23,385 nt of DNA from Thermoflexus sp040289485 (GCF_040289485.1 NZ_PSLG01000033.1:1-23385), one strand, 5' to 3'. Numbered from the stretch's first letter, positions 6,574 to 15,202 are shown. Notes: generated from the letters alone by a model not told the origin. Translations and numbers: made by a program.

Positions 6574-7245
6574 CTACGGCGGCCCCTCGGCCAGCAGCAA
6601 CGTGGAGGGCTCCTGGCTCTGCCAGCGCCAGTGGACCCCCTCGGGGAGGACGGCCAGTTCCCCGGGCCCCAGGATGCCCCTCGCCGGCTCCGGCAGCCCC
6701 AGCCCTTCCGCCATCATCTCCACCTCTCCCCGTAACAGCAGCAGGAACATCGGCCCCCGGGTCGTCCAGGTCGGCGAGGGGCCGTTCCCCTGCAGCCCAT
6801 AATAGCGAACCCCGCTGGCCGTCAGGAGATGGACCCGGGTGAAGGGGGGATGGGCCCGCAGGGCCTCGTGGATGCGGGCGATCTCGGGCCGGGCCCCGGC
6901 GGGCGCGTGGGTCCGGAAGGACCCGTTCCAGCGCCCGGGCGAGAGATCCCTGCGGAAAAGCAGGACCAGCGAGGGGAGCCGGGAGCCGGAGCGGTGGGCC
7001 AACCCGGCCGGGATGCGGATCAGTTCGTCCGGCTTCAGGGTGATCTCCTCCCGGTCCGTCCAGAACGTCACCAGGCCCTCGTAGACCAGGAACACTTCAT
7101 CGAACTCCAGGTGGCGGTGGCGGGCGATCTCCCCCAGGGACCGGTAGGCGTAAACCCGGATGGTCCCGAACCGGGCGATCTCCCGCACCTGGAACGGTTG
7201 CACCAGGCCCTCACGGATCTCCGGGATGGAGGCTCGGAAGATCAT
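6574..7245 (-). CDS. Bicupin domain protein
   Basis: Predicted 223-residue soluble protein with two cupin beta-barrels. The N-terminal barrel has a complete metal site. Motif 1 is G38-x4-H43-x-H45-x4-E50-x6-G57 and motif 2 is PAGLAH (Pro79 to His84), so it probably binds a divalent metal through His43, His45, Glu50 and His84. The C-terminal barrel (about 135-223) keeps the fold-like pattern (GPMFLLLLRGEVEMM, PGELAVLPEGVHW) but lacks the HxH pair and is probably structural. The substrate is unknown. Cupins of this plan include dioxygenases, isomerases and sugar-binding regulators. The start overlaps the end of the cation-transporter gene by 35 bases, suggesting translational coupling. Confidence 0.88.
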   Translation of the reverse strand: MIFRASIPEIREGLVQPFQVREIARFGTIRVYAYRSLGEIARHRHLEFDEVFLVYEGLVTFWTDREEITLKPDELIRIPAGLAHRSGSRLPSLVLLFRRDLSPGRWNGSFRTHAPAGARPEIARIHEALRAHPPFTRVHLLTASGVRYYGLQGNGPSPTWTTRGPMFLLLLRGEVEMMAEGLGLPEPARGILGPGELAVLPEGVHWRWQSQEPSTLLLAEGPP

Positions 7246-8647
7246 GGTCCGATCCCCCCATCGGGGGCTTGGAGGCCTCCGCGGCAGGCTCCACGTGGAT
7301 GATGATGTGGTGGAGGTCGGGGAACTGCTGGCGCAGGCGCTGTTCCACCGCCTCCGCCCGTCGGTGGGCCTCCCCCAAGGGCATCTCCCCCGCCACGCGA
7401 CATGTGACGGTCAGGTCGTGTCCCTGGGCGTGCGGATACAGGCGCACCTCCCCGCAGGTCCCCGGGCCGAACACGGCCTCCACCGCCGCCCGCGCGGCGG
7501 CCTCCAGAGCGACGGGGGGTTCGCGCTGGGCCCGCCGGGGCCCCCGGGCCCGGGGCTCGATGTGGGTGCTGATGGAGCGGAGGCGGGGGAAGGCCGCCCG
7601 GGCCCGGCGCTCCAGTTCGGTGGCGCGGGCGTGGGCCTCCTCCACCGAGAGGCCTTCGTCGACCTCCACGTGGAGCCCGATGTGGTAGCCTTCTGAGGTT
7701 TCCACCCCGTGCAGCTCGTGCACCCCGAGGCCCAGCCCGTCGGCCAGCGCCCGCAGCCGGACCGCCATCGCTTCCCATTCCGAGGGCGGCGGCGGGCGCC
7801 ACGGCTCGATGTGCACCACCGCGTCCACCACGCCGGGGAGGCTCGTCTTCAGCCGCTCCTCCACCTCGGTGGCGATGGCGTGGGCCTGCTCGGTGCTCAT
7901 CGCCGGGTCCACCCGGAGGTGCAGATCCACATAAGTGGCGTCGGGTGTTCCCCGGCTGCGCACCCGATGGACAGCCCGCACGCCAGGGACGGCCATGGCG
8001 ATCCGCTCCACTTCTTTCGGATCGACGGCGGCGCTGTCGGTCAGCACGAGGGTGGTGGACCGCAGGATGCGCAGGCCGGCGGCGAGGATCACGCCGATCA
8101 CCGCCAGGGCCACCAAGGGATCCAGCCACGGGAGGCCGGCACGGGCGGCAGCCAGGCTGGCCAGGACGGAGAGGGTGACGAAGAGGTCCGACCGCGTGTG
8201 CATGGCGTCGGCGAGGAGGATGCTGCTGTGCAGCCGCTCCCCCTGACGGGCCTCGTAGCGGGAGATCAGGAAATTGATGGGCAGGGTGGCCAGCACGAGA
8301 GCGAACATGGGCGGGCTGACCTCCGGCTGCCCGCCCACCAGCAGGCGCTCGATCACCCCGCGGATCACCTCCAGAGAGGCCATCAGGAGGAAGGTCCCCA
8401 GGATCAGGGTGGCCACGGCCTCGTATTTCTGATGGCCATAGGGATGGTTGGGGTCCGGCGGGCGGGAGGCCAGGGCGATCCCCACCAGGCCGATGATGTT
8501 GGCCGAGGCGTCCAGGCCGCTGTGGAAGGCATCGGCCAGGGCGCTGAGGGCGCTGGCCTGCAGGCCGACGAACAGTTTGATGGCGGCCACGGCCAGGTTG
8601 GCGGCCAGGACCCGCCAAAGGACCCGCTGCACCTGTCGCTGATACAT
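7211..8647 (-). CDS. Cation diffusion facilitator (zinc-type) with three C-terminal dimerisation-like domains
   Basis: Proton-driven divalent cation exporter of 478 residues, far longer than the usual 300. Residues 1-205 are the six-helix transporter. Metal site residues are His42 and Asp46 in TM2 (AFHSGLD) and His150 and Asp154 in TM5 (AMHTRSD). This is the HD-HD arrangement usual for zinc-preferring members, rather than the DD-HD of FieF. Three successive domains of about 75 residues follow at 208-282, 291-365 and 380-454. Each has the alpha/beta pattern of the CDF cytoplasmic dimerisation domain and ends HIEP, HIEP and HVEP. I chose the ATG at 8647, with GGAGG about 8 bases upstream. The frame remains open further upstream but there it is only a shadow of the slipin gene. 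Confidence 0.94.
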   Translation of the reverse strand: MYQRQVQRVLWRVLAANLAVAAIKLFVGLQASALSALADAFHSGLDASANIIGLVGIALASRPPDPNHPYGHQKYEAVATLILGTFLLMASLEVIRGVIERLLVGGQPEVSPPMFALVLATLPINFLISRYEARQGERLHSSILLADAMHTRSDLFVTLSVLASLAAARAGLPWLDPLVALAVIGVILAAGLRILRSTTLVLTDSAAVDPKEVERIAMAVPGVRAVHRVRSRGTPDATYVDLHLRVDPAMSTEQAHAIATEVEERLKTSLPGVVDAVVHIEPWRPPPPSEWEAMAVRLRALADGLGLGVHELHGVETSEGYHIGLHVEVDEGLSVEEAHARATELERRARAAFPRLRSISTHIEPRARGPRRAQREPPVALEAAARAAVEAVFGPGTCGEVRLYPHAQGHDLTVTCRVAGEMPLGEAHRRAEAVEQRLRQQFPDLHHIIIHVEPAAEASKPPMGGSDHDLPSLHPGDP

Positions 8648-8667
8648 CCCCCTTGCCTCCGCCCTGG

Positions 8668-8700
8668 GCGCGCCGGCCCTCAGCCGGCGGGCCGGCGCGC
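8668..8700. repeat. Perfect 12-bp inverted repeat across the slipin stop codon
   Basis: GCGCGCCGGCCC at 8668-8679 is perfectly complementary to 8689-8700, with a 9-base loop that contains the slipin stop codon. In RNA of either strand this would be an extremely stable all-GC hairpin. There is no U-run, so it is not a canonical terminator. It may act as an attenuator or mRNA-stabilising element between the slipin and cation-transporter genes. Confidence 0.6.
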
Positions 8701-9444
8701 GTTGCCCAGGAAGACCTGCAGGGTGTCCACGGGGACCGGGAAGATGATGGTGGAGTTCTTCTCCATGGAGATCTCGGTCAGGGTTTGCAGGTAGCGCAAC
8801 TGGAGGGCGGCGGGCTCCGAGGCGATCATGCGGGCAGCCTCCACCAGGGTCTTGGCCGCCTGGAACTCGCCTTCCGCATGGATGATCTTGGCCCGCTTCT
8901 CCCGCTCCGCCTCGGCCTGGCGGGCCATGGCCCGCTGCATGCCCTGGGGGAGCTCCACGTCCTTCACCTCTACCATCACCACCTTGATCCCCCAGGAGTC
9001 GGTGGCCTCGTCCAGGATCTGTCGCAGGTGGGCGTTGACCTTGTCCCGGTGGGCCAGCAATTCGTCCAGTTCCGACTGGCCCAGGACGCTGCGCAGGGTG
9101 GTTTGGGCCAGGTTCCAGGTGGCGGCCCGGAAATCCTCCACTTGGGTGATGGCCCGGGCGGGATCGATCACCCGGTAGAAGACCACCGCGTTCACCTTCA
9201 CCGTGACGTTGTCGTGGGTGATGGCCTCCTGGGGAGGCACGTCGAAGGTCATCAGCCGCAAGTTCACCCGGATGACACGATCGATGATGGGGATGACGAA
9301 GAAGAGCCCGGGGCCTTTTGTGGCGTGGTAGCGCCCCAGGCGCAACACCACCCCCCGTTCCCACTCTGGCAGGATGCGGATGGCGGAGGAGAGAAGGACG
9401 AGGGCGGCCACCAGGATCAGAGCGCCGAAGGCGATCCATTCCAT
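8680..9444 (-). CDS. Slipin / SPFH-domain membrane protein (stomatin family)
   Basis: Membrane-anchored scaffold protein of 254 residues, normal for bacterial slipins. An N-terminal hydrophobic anchor (about 4-22) is followed by the SPFH domain: PEWERGVVLRLGRY, GPGLFFVIPIIDRV, and the typical DVPPQEAITHDNVTVKVNAVV. A charged coiled-coil segment (AEAEREKRAKIIHAEGEFQAAKTL) and a C-terminal beta/hydrophobic end (NSTIIFPVP) complete it. Slipins oligomerise in the membrane and often pair with NfeD proteases, but no nfeD is visible here. AGGAGG lies about 8 bases before the ATG. It is the first gene of the unit with the cation transporter (32 bp downstream) and bicupin, and diverges from the PHP gene. 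Its link to cation transport is inferred only from position. Confidence 0.95.
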   Translation of the reverse strand: MEWIAFGALILVAALVLLSSAIRILPEWERGVVLRLGRYHATKGPGLFFVIPIIDRVIRVNLRLMTFDVPPQEAITHDNVTVKVNAVVFYRVIDPARAITQVEDFRAATWNLAQTTLRSVLGQSELDELLAHRDKVNAHLRQILDEATDSWGIKVVMVEVKDVELPQGMQRAMARQAEAEREKRAKIIHAEGEFQAAKTLVEAARMIASEPAALQLRYLQTLTEISMEKNSTIIFPVPVDTLQVFLGNARRPAG

Positions 9445-9503
9445 GGGAACAACCTCCTCTCGATCAGGCCTGGGAACCGGCTCGGTTTTCGGCCTGCCCT
9501 CTC

Positions 9504-9512
9504 ATTGTAGCA
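9504..9512 (-). promoter_or_regulatory. Extended -10 promoter of slipin unit
   Basis: TGC-TACAAT on the minus strand (TACAAT at 9504-9509 with a TG one base upstream) matches an extended -10 element about 60 bases before the slipin start. No good -35 is visible, which is common with extended -10 promoters. Confidence 0.5.
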
Positions 9513-9545
9513 TGGGGCCGTCCCTCATCGGCACGAGGGGTGCGG

Positions 9546-9551
9546 TAGAAT
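9546..9551 (+). promoter_or_regulatory. Possible -10 box for the PHP gene
   Basis: TAGAAT lies about 31 bases before the GTG start of the PHP gene and would put transcription start near 9558. No convincing -35 hexamer is found at 16-18 bp, so this is a weak call resting on the -10 and its placement in a divergent intergenic region. Confidence 0.35.
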
Positions 9552-9582
9552 ACAGGGCGTCAGCCTCCAACGGGGCGGTGCC

Positions 9583-10620
9583 GTGATCGAACTGGTCTGC
9601 AACCTGCACAGCCACACGGTTTTCTCGGATGGCGCAGGGCTCCACCGGGAGATCGTGGCAGCGGCGGCCCAGGCCGGTTTGGACGTGGTGGCGGTCACGG
9701 ACCACAACGTCTGGGTGGGGGGCCTCCAGGGATACTACGGGCGGGTGCTGCTGCTGATCGGGGAGGAGGTCCACGATCCGTGTCGGCAGCCCCAGGTCAA
9801 CCACGCCCTGATCCTGGGCGCCGATGCGGAACTGGCACCCCTGGCCGGCTCCCCCCAGGTGCTGATCGACGCCGCCCGAGAGCGGGGCGGCTTGGTCTTC
9901 CTGGCCCATCCGGTGGAGTTCGCGCCCCGCTGGCTGGGGGAGCCGGCCCTCCCCTGGGTGGATCGCGCAGTGGTGGGCTTCACCGGTCTGGAGTTGTGGA
10001 ACACCATGAGCGAGTTCAAGGCGCGCCTGAGGACCCCGGTTCATGCCCTCTATTACGCCTTCTTCCCCCAGCGGTTTCTGCGGGGGCCCTTTCGGGAGGC
10101 CATCGCCTGGTGGGAACAGCTCTGGCTGGAAGGGGTCCCGGCCGTGGCCATCGGCGGGGCCGACGCCCATGGGCACACCTATCGGCTGGGTCCGCTCCAG
10201 CGGGTGCTGTTCCCGTATGGATGGCTCTTTCGCGCAGTGAACACCCATCTGCTGATCTCCCAACCCCTCCGCCGCCAGGTCGAGGCGGATTGGCCGGTGA
10301 TCCGGGAGGCGTTGCGGAGCGGCCGGGCGTGGATCGCCAACGATGGGCTGGGGTCCTCTCGGGGCTTCCGGTTTGAGGCTCGGAGCGGCCACCGTCGGGC
10401 CACGATGGGCGAGGCATTGCCCCGGGCCGGCGCCGTCCGTTTCGAGGCCGAGGCGCCCCTGCCCGGGGCCTTCCGGCTGGTACGCTTTGGGACCGGCGTG
10501 GTGGCCCAGGGCCGTGGTCTTCGGTTTCAGCATCTGACGGTCGAGCCGGGGATCTATCGCCTGGAGGTCTACCGGAGGGGCCGGCTCTGGATCCTGACCA
10601 ATCCCATCCGGATCGAGTGA
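9583..10620 (+). CDS. PHP-domain metallohydrolase, CehA/McbA-like
   Basis: Predicted metal-dependent phosphoesterase or hydrolase of 345 residues. The PHP metal-site motifs are present in order: HSH at 9-11 with SDG at 15-17, VTDHN (Asp40, His41), IGEEVH, a histidine in NHALILG, FLAHPVEF, and the final GGADAHG. The C-terminal 90 residues form a beta-rich region (about 260-345) as seen in CehA/McbA-type proteins. The substrate is unknown. The GTG start is chosen because the metal-binding HSH follows at once, as in the family, and a G-rich stretch (GGGGCGG) lies just upstream. It stands alone between the divergent slipin unit and the epimerase, and ends in a hairpin. Confidence 0.9.
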   Translation: MIELVCNLHSHTVFSDGAGLHREIVAAAAQAGLDVVAVTDHNVWVGGLQGYYGRVLLLIGEEVHDPCRQPQVNHALILGADAELAPLAGSPQVLIDAARERGGLVFLAHPVEFAPRWLGEPALPWVDRAVVGFTGLELWNTMSEFKARLRTPVHALYYAFFPQRFLRGPFREAIAWWEQLWLEGVPAVAIGGADAHGHTYRLGPLQRVLFPYGWLFRAVNTHLLISQPLRRQVEADWPVIREALRSGRAWIANDGLGSSRGFRFEARSGHRRATMGEALPRAGAVRFEAEAPLPGAFRLVRFGTGVVAQGRGLRFQHLTVEPGIYRLEVYRRGRLWILTNPIRIE

Positions 10621-10646
10621 TGGGCCCATCCAGAGGGAGGCCCATC
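10619..10646 (+). terminator. Possible terminator hairpin after the PHP gene
   Basis: GATGGGCC (10619-10626) can pair perfectly with GGCCCATC (10639-10646) around a 12-base loop. The stem begins inside the stop codon and is followed by GGTTTC, only a minimal U-run. It may slow or end transcription of the PHP gene. A rho-independent terminator is not certain. Confidence 0.4.
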
Positions 10647-10714
10647 GGTTTCCCGAGCGGACGTGGCAGAAACATGCAACAGGGTCAAATGTCTATGCGA
10701 AGAAGGGGTGGGCG

Positions 10715-11686
10715 ATGCATGTCCTGGTCACTGGTGGCGCTGGCTTCATCGGCTCCCACCTCGTCGAGCGGCTCCTGGCCGAGGGCCACACGGTGACCGT
10801 CCTCGACGATTTCAGCGGCGGACGGCCCGAGAACCTGGCTGCCGTCCTGGACCATCCCCGTCTCCGCCTCCTCCGCGGCGACGTCACTGACCCCCATATC
10901 CGATCTGCTGCCCTCGACGGCATCGACACGGTCTTCCACCTCGCCGCCGTGGTCGGCGTGCCGCGGGTCCTCGCTGACCCCCTCCGCACCCTCCAGGTCA
11001 ACGTCCTGGGCACTGAACGGATGCTGGCCGCCTGCGCCCAACGCGGCCTCCCCATCTGTCTGGCCTCCTCCTCCGAGGTCTACGGGAAAGGCGTCCGCTG
11101 GCCCGCCGCCGAAGATGACGACCTCCGCCTCGGCCCCCCCACCTCCCCGCGATGGGCCTACGCCGTCAGCAAACTCCTGGACGAGCACCTGGCTCTGGCC
11201 TGGGCCCGCCACGGCCTGCCCGTGCGCATCGTCCGCTACTTCAACGTCTACGGCCCCCGGGCCGACCCCGCCGGCTACGGCTACGTCATCGCCCGCTTCC
11301 TGGACCAGGCCCTGCGCGGCGAGCCGTTGACCGTCTACGGCGACGGCCGACAAACCCGCTCCTTCATCTACGTCAGCGACGCCGTGGAAGGGACGTTGCG
11401 GGCTGGCACCCACCCGGCCGCCGTGGGAAAGATCTTCAACATCGGCCGGGCCGAGGAGATCTCCATCCGCGAACTCGCTGAGAAAGTGCGCACCATCACC
11501 GGGCGCCCCGTCCCCATCCGCTTCGTCCCCCTCCCCGAGGCCTACGGCCCTGGCTTCGAAGACCTCCCGCGGCGGGTCCCTGACGTCCGCCAGGCCCGCA
11601 CGTTGCTGGGTTTCGAGGCCCGTGTTACCCTGGAGGAAGGCCTGAAACGAACCTGGGAATGGTGGCGGGCATGCCGACGCGTTTGA
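10715..11686 (+). CDS. NAD-dependent nucleotide-sugar epimerase/dehydratase (extended SDR)
   Basis: Cytosolic NAD(P)-dependent enzyme acting on a nucleotide sugar, 323 residues, typical for UDP-glucose 4-epimerase and UDP-glucuronate decarboxylase relatives. The Rossmann motif TGGAGFIGS is at 6-14, the adenosine-binding DDF at 31-33, and HLAAVVGV follows. The catalytic Ser is in ASSSEVYG (about 118-120) and the YAVSK pair is Tyr149 and Lys153. RYFNVYGPR, the YGDGRQTRSFIYVSDAV substrate region and FNIG complete the family pattern. The precise reaction cannot be told from sequence alone. Upstream is AAGGGGTGG. The end overlaps the start of the O-antigen-ligase gene, so the two probably act together on a surface polysaccharide. 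Third codon positions are notably C-rich compared with its neighbours. Confidence 0.93.
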   Translation: MHVLVTGGAGFIGSHLVERLLAEGHTVTVLDDFSGGRPENLAAVLDHPRLRLLRGDVTDPHIRSAALDGIDTVFHLAAVVGVPRVLADPLRTLQVNVLGTERMLAACAQRGLPICLASSSEVYGKGVRWPAAEDDDLRLGPPTSPRWAYAVSKLLDEHLALAWARHGLPVRIVRYFNVYGPRADPAGYGYVIARFLDQALRGEPLTVYGDGRQTRSFIYVSDAVEGTLRAGTHPAAVGKIFNIGRAEEISIRELAEKVRTITGRPVPIRFVPLPEAYGPGFEDLPRRVPDVRQARTLLGFEARVTLEEGLKRTWEWWRACRRV

Positions 11687-14600
11687 GCCAGTGGTGCGAC
11701 CGACTCCTCGAGGCCGGATGGCTGACGGCCATCGTCATCGCACCCCTGTTCTTCAACATCTACACCAGCCGGGTCTTCGAGCCCGACAAATTGACTCTGG
11801 TCCGCTCCCTCGCCTTGGTGATGGCCGCCGCCTGGGCGGTCAAAGGGCTGGAGGCTGCCGGCCAGCGTGTCCCCCTCCGGGAGGCCCTGCGGTTCTCATG
11901 GCACACCCCCCTCGTCCTGCCCGCCGCCCTCACCGCCGCCGTCCACCTGGTCGCCACCCTGTTCTCCCTGACCCCCTTCACCAGCCTCTTCGGCTCCTAT
12001 CAACGGCTGCAGGGGACGTATAGCCTGCTGGCTTACCTGGTGATCTTCTTCAGCCTGCTGGGGGGGCTGCGGACGCGGGCCCAGTTCGAACGGCTGGCCA
12101 CCACCATGGTGTTGACCAGCCTCCCCATCGCCTTCTACGGCCTGATCCAGCGCTACCGGTTAGATCCCCTCCCCTGGGGCGGCGACGTCACCAGCCGCGT
12201 GGCCTCCCACATGGGCAACGCCATCTTCGTGGCCGCTTACCTTATTATGGCGCTGCTCTTCACCCTGGGGCGCCTGGCGGAGACCTTCCAGGCCATCCTC
12301 GTCACCGACCCGCCCCGCAACAGCGATGTGGTCCGGGGCGCCGTCTATGTTTTCATCGTCGCCCTGCAGGCAGCCACCATCTACTTCAGTTTCAGCCGTG
12401 GGCCGTGGCTGGGGCTGATGGCCGGCCTGTTCTTCTTCCTGATCCTCTGGCTGGTGATCCGCCGTCAGCACACCGCCCTCTTCGCTACCCTGGGGCTGGC
12501 CCTCGCCGGCTTCGTCTTCCTCCTCTTGCTCAACCTCCCCGGAGGCCCTTTGGAGCCGCTCCGGCAATCCCCCTATGTCGGCCGGCTCGGCCATATCTTC
12601 GAGACCGAGACGGGGACCGGCAAGGTGCGGGTGCTGATCTGGCAGGGGGCGCTGCGCCTGGTGTCCCCCCACGCGCCCCTCCAGTTCCCCGACGGCCGCC
12701 CCGATCCCTTCAACGCCCTGCGGCCGCTGATCGGCTACGGCCCCGAGTCGATGTATGTGGCCTACAACCGCTTCTACCCGCCGGAGCTGGCCCATTATGA
12801 AGCCCGGAACGCCTCGCCGGATCGCTCGCACAACGAGACCTTCGACACGCTGGTGAACACCGGCCTGCTGGGCTTCCTCGTCTATCAGTGGCTGTTTTTC
12901 TCCCTCTTCGCCTACGGCCTGCGCAGCCTGAACTTGATCCACGGCCGGCGGGACCGGCTTCTCCTCCTCGGCCTGTGGGTCGGCGGGGCAGCCCTCGCCG
13001 GCGTCTTCTTCGCCACCCGCTTCGGACCCCATTTCCTCGGGGTTGCTGTGCCCGCCGGGACCGTGCTGGGCCTCCTGGCCTATCTGGTGTTCGCGACGCT
13101 GCGGGCGACGGGGGAGCCCCCCATCGTCCATCCGCACCGCTTCATGCTGATCGCCCTGCTCGGGGGCGTCCTGGCCCACTACATCGAGATCAACTTCGGC
13201 ATCGCCATCGCCGCCACTCGCACATGGTTCTGGGCCTTCGCCGCCCTGTTGGTTGTGCTCGGCGAAGGCTGGCTGGCCGAACCGGCCCCCCGGTCCGTCG
13301 GACATGGGTCCTCCCCTAAGGGCAAGGGGAAGACCCGCAAAGGGGCCCCGTCGCCACCCCCCATCTCCGCAGCGCCCTGGGGACCGCACGTCGCGGCCTC
13401 CGGCCTGCTGATGGCGTTGATGCTCAGCCTGCTGGCCTATGAATTCATCGCCAACCAGGGCCAACGGCTGGACGCGCTTACCCTCATCGTCAACAGCCTG
13501 ACCCGGCTGCCCCTCCAGGGGAACCGGTTCTCCCCCTTCGTCCTGGTGATGTTCCTGATGACCGGCGCCCTGGGTGCCGCCCTGGTTCTGGCGGAGGGGA
13601 TCCGCCGCGATCTGATCCCCCGGACGGCCTCCGTCCAGGCCCTCGCCCTCTACGCCGGGATCGCCGGGGGAGGCGCCCTGCTCTACACCCTGGCCCACGC
13701 GGGGATGCTGGCGACCCTCATTGCCCGCTCCCCCCAGACCGTTGAGGATCTCCTTCGCCTGGCGGAAGGAGTGGCCGGGCTGCTGGACCTCCTGGTGCTT
13801 TTCCTCTTCCTGATCGTCGCCCTCCTCGCCTTCCTGGGGATCCGCGAGGAGCCCCCGGCGCCGACCAGCGCCGGGCCGGGGCTCTTCCTGATGCCGCCGG
13901 CGCTGCTGGCCGCCGCCCTGGTGATCTGGACGGCGAACCTCAACCCGGTGCGGGCGGATGCCATCTACAAGCAGGGCGATCCATGGGATAAACAGGGCCA
14001 GTGGGACGTGGCCATCCTGCTCTACCGGCGGGCCATCGAATACGCCCCCCGGGAGGACTTCTATCACCTGTGGCTGGGGCGAGCCCTCCTGGAGAAGGCC
14101 GCCCAGGTCCCCGAGGCCGGCCTGCGGCAGATCCCCGATGGGGTCTCCTTCGAGGAGGCTTTCCGTCGGCTGACGGCAGATCAACTGGTGCGCCTGCCTC
14201 GGGGAGATCTCCTGGAGATCACACGGGCGGTGCTGGAGCGGGCCCGGGACCTCAACCCCCTGAACACCGATCACACGGCCAACCTGGCCCGCATGCACCG
14301 GCGGTGGGCCGACCTGATCCTGGACCCTCGGCTCTGCCGGACCCGCATCGATCCGGCGAAGATGCCGGAGGCCTTCGTGCGCCACGTCGCGGAGGCCAGC
14401 CGCTATTATGAGCAGGCTGTGCGCCTGAGCCCCAACAACGCCGGCCTGTGGAACGAGTGGGCCAGCGTCGACCTCTATCAGCGCAACGATCTGGCGGCGG
14501 CCGAGGAGCGGCTCCGGCGCTCCCTGGCGCTGGACGATCGGTTCGACCAGACCTATCAACTCTACGGGGATCTCCTTCTGGTGCGCAGCGAGACGAGCGC

Positions 14601-15186
14601 CGATCCCCAGGCGAAGCGGGCCGCCCTCGAACAGGCCGAGGGGATCTACCGACGCCTGCTGGCGTTGCGGCCGGACCACGCCACCGCGCGGGCGGTGCTG
14701 GCCTACCTGCAGACCCAACTGGGCCGCCCGGAAGAGGCGCAGGTGACCTGGGCCCAGCTCCAGGCCCAGATCGGGAGCCGCGCGGATGCCTGGCAGGCCG
14801 TCGGCGATTTCTTCCTCAGCCATGCGGACTGCGCCTTGGACCGCGATCAGGCCAAGGCCCTCTACCAGGAGGCCGATCGGGCTTACGCCCAGGCGCTGGC
14901 CCTCAACCCGCGTCACCTGACCGCGGCCCTCCGCCAGGGCTACGCCCGCCGCAACCTGGGGGATCTGGAGGGGGCTGTGGCGATCTTCCGCCAGGGCGCC
15001 CAGGCCGCCGCGGAGGATCCGAACGCCTGGATGTTCTATCGCGAACTGGCGATCACCCTGAGCATGCTGGGGCGCAAGGACGAGGCCGAGGCAGCGGCCC
15101 GGCAGGCCTGGCAGCGGGCGCCGGCGGCCGAACAGCCAGGCCTCCAGTCCCTCTTCGCCCAACTGGGCCTGAGCATCCGGCCGTGA
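11659..15186 (+). CDS. O-antigen ligase/polymerase (Wzy_C) membrane protein with TPR tail
   Basis: Predicted 1175-residue polytopic membrane protein. Residues 1-515 hold about 12 hydrophobic segments with the Wzy_C/O-antigen ligase core: PYVGRLGH, KVRVLIWQGALRL, GYGPESMY, then DRSHNETFDTLVNTGLLG near residue 388, containing the Arg/His typical of the active loop. A charged linker follows. Four or five further hydrophobic segments span about 570-770. The C-terminal 400 residues are tetratricopeptide repeats (AILLYRRAIEYAP, YYEQAVRLSPNNAGLWNEW, AYAQALALNPRHL). It likely joins or ligates glycan units at the cell surface. The first ATG overlaps the epimerase gene by 28 bases. The in-frame ATG at 11671 has a better-placed GGTGG and may be the real start. 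Confidence 0.9.
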   Translation: MVAGMPTRLSQWCDRLLEAGWLTAIVIAPLFFNIYTSRVFEPDKLTLVRSLALVMAAAWAVKGLEAAGQRVPLREALRFSWHTPLVLPAALTAAVHLVATLFSLTPFTSLFGSYQRLQGTYSLLAYLVIFFSLLGGLRTRAQFERLATTMVLTSLPIAFYGLIQRYRLDPLPWGGDVTSRVASHMGNAIFVAAYLIMALLFTLGRLAETFQAILVTDPPRNSDVVRGAVYVFIVALQAATIYFSFSRGPWLGLMAGLFFFLILWLVIRRQHTALFATLGLALAGFVFLLLLNLPGGPLEPLRQSPYVGRLGHIFETETGTGKVRVLIWQGALRLVSPHAPLQFPDGRPDPFNALRPLIGYGPESMYVAYNRFYPPELAHYEARNASPDRSHNETFDTLVNTGLLGFLVYQWLFFSLFAYGLRSLNLIHGRRDRLLLLGLWVGGAALAGVFFATRFGPHFLGVAVPAGTVLGLLAYLVFATLRATGEPPIVHPHRFMLIALLGGVLAHYIEINFGIAIAATRTWFWAFAALLVVLGEGWLAEPAPRSVGHGSSPKGKGKTRKGAPSPPPISAAPWGPHVAASGLLMALMLSLLAYEFIANQGQRLDALTLIVNSLTRLPLQGNRFSPFVLVMFLMTGALGAALVLAEGIRRDLIPRTASVQALALYAGIAGGGALLYTLAHAGMLATLIARSPQTVEDLLRLAEGVAGLLDLLVLFLFLIVALLAFLGIREEPPAPTSAGPGLFLMPPALLAAALVIWTANLNPVRADAIYKQGDPWDKQGQWDVAILLYRRAIEYAPREDFYHLWLGRALLEKAAQVPEAGLRQIPDGVSFEEAFRRLTADQLVRLPRGDLLEITRAVLERARDLNPLNTDHTANLARMHRRWADLILDPRLCRTRIDPAKMPEAFVRHVAEASRYYEQAVRLSPNNAGLWNEWASVDLYQRNDLAAAEERLRRSLALDDRFDQTYQLYGDLLLVRSETSADPQAKRAALEQAEGIYRRLLALRPDHATARAVLAYLQTQLGRPEEAQVTWAQLQAQIGSRADAWQAVGDFFLSHADCALDRDQAKALYQEADRAYAQALALNPRHLTAALRQGYARRNLGDLEGAVAIFRQGAQAAAEDPNAWMFYRELAITLSMLGRKDEAEAAARQAWQRAPAAEQPGLQSLFAQLGLSIRP

Positions 15187-15202
15187 CCCGGAAGGCCCCG
15201 CC

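Noticed and set aside
8648..9439. Upstream extension of the cation-transporter frame through the slipin gene
   Set aside because: The extra 264 codons are out of frame with slipin and of shadow composition. The ATG at 8647 with GGAGG fits the family start.
10647..10714. Promoter of the epimerase gene
   Set aside because: No pair of hexamers with acceptable spacing was found. TATGCG near 10693 lacks a -35.
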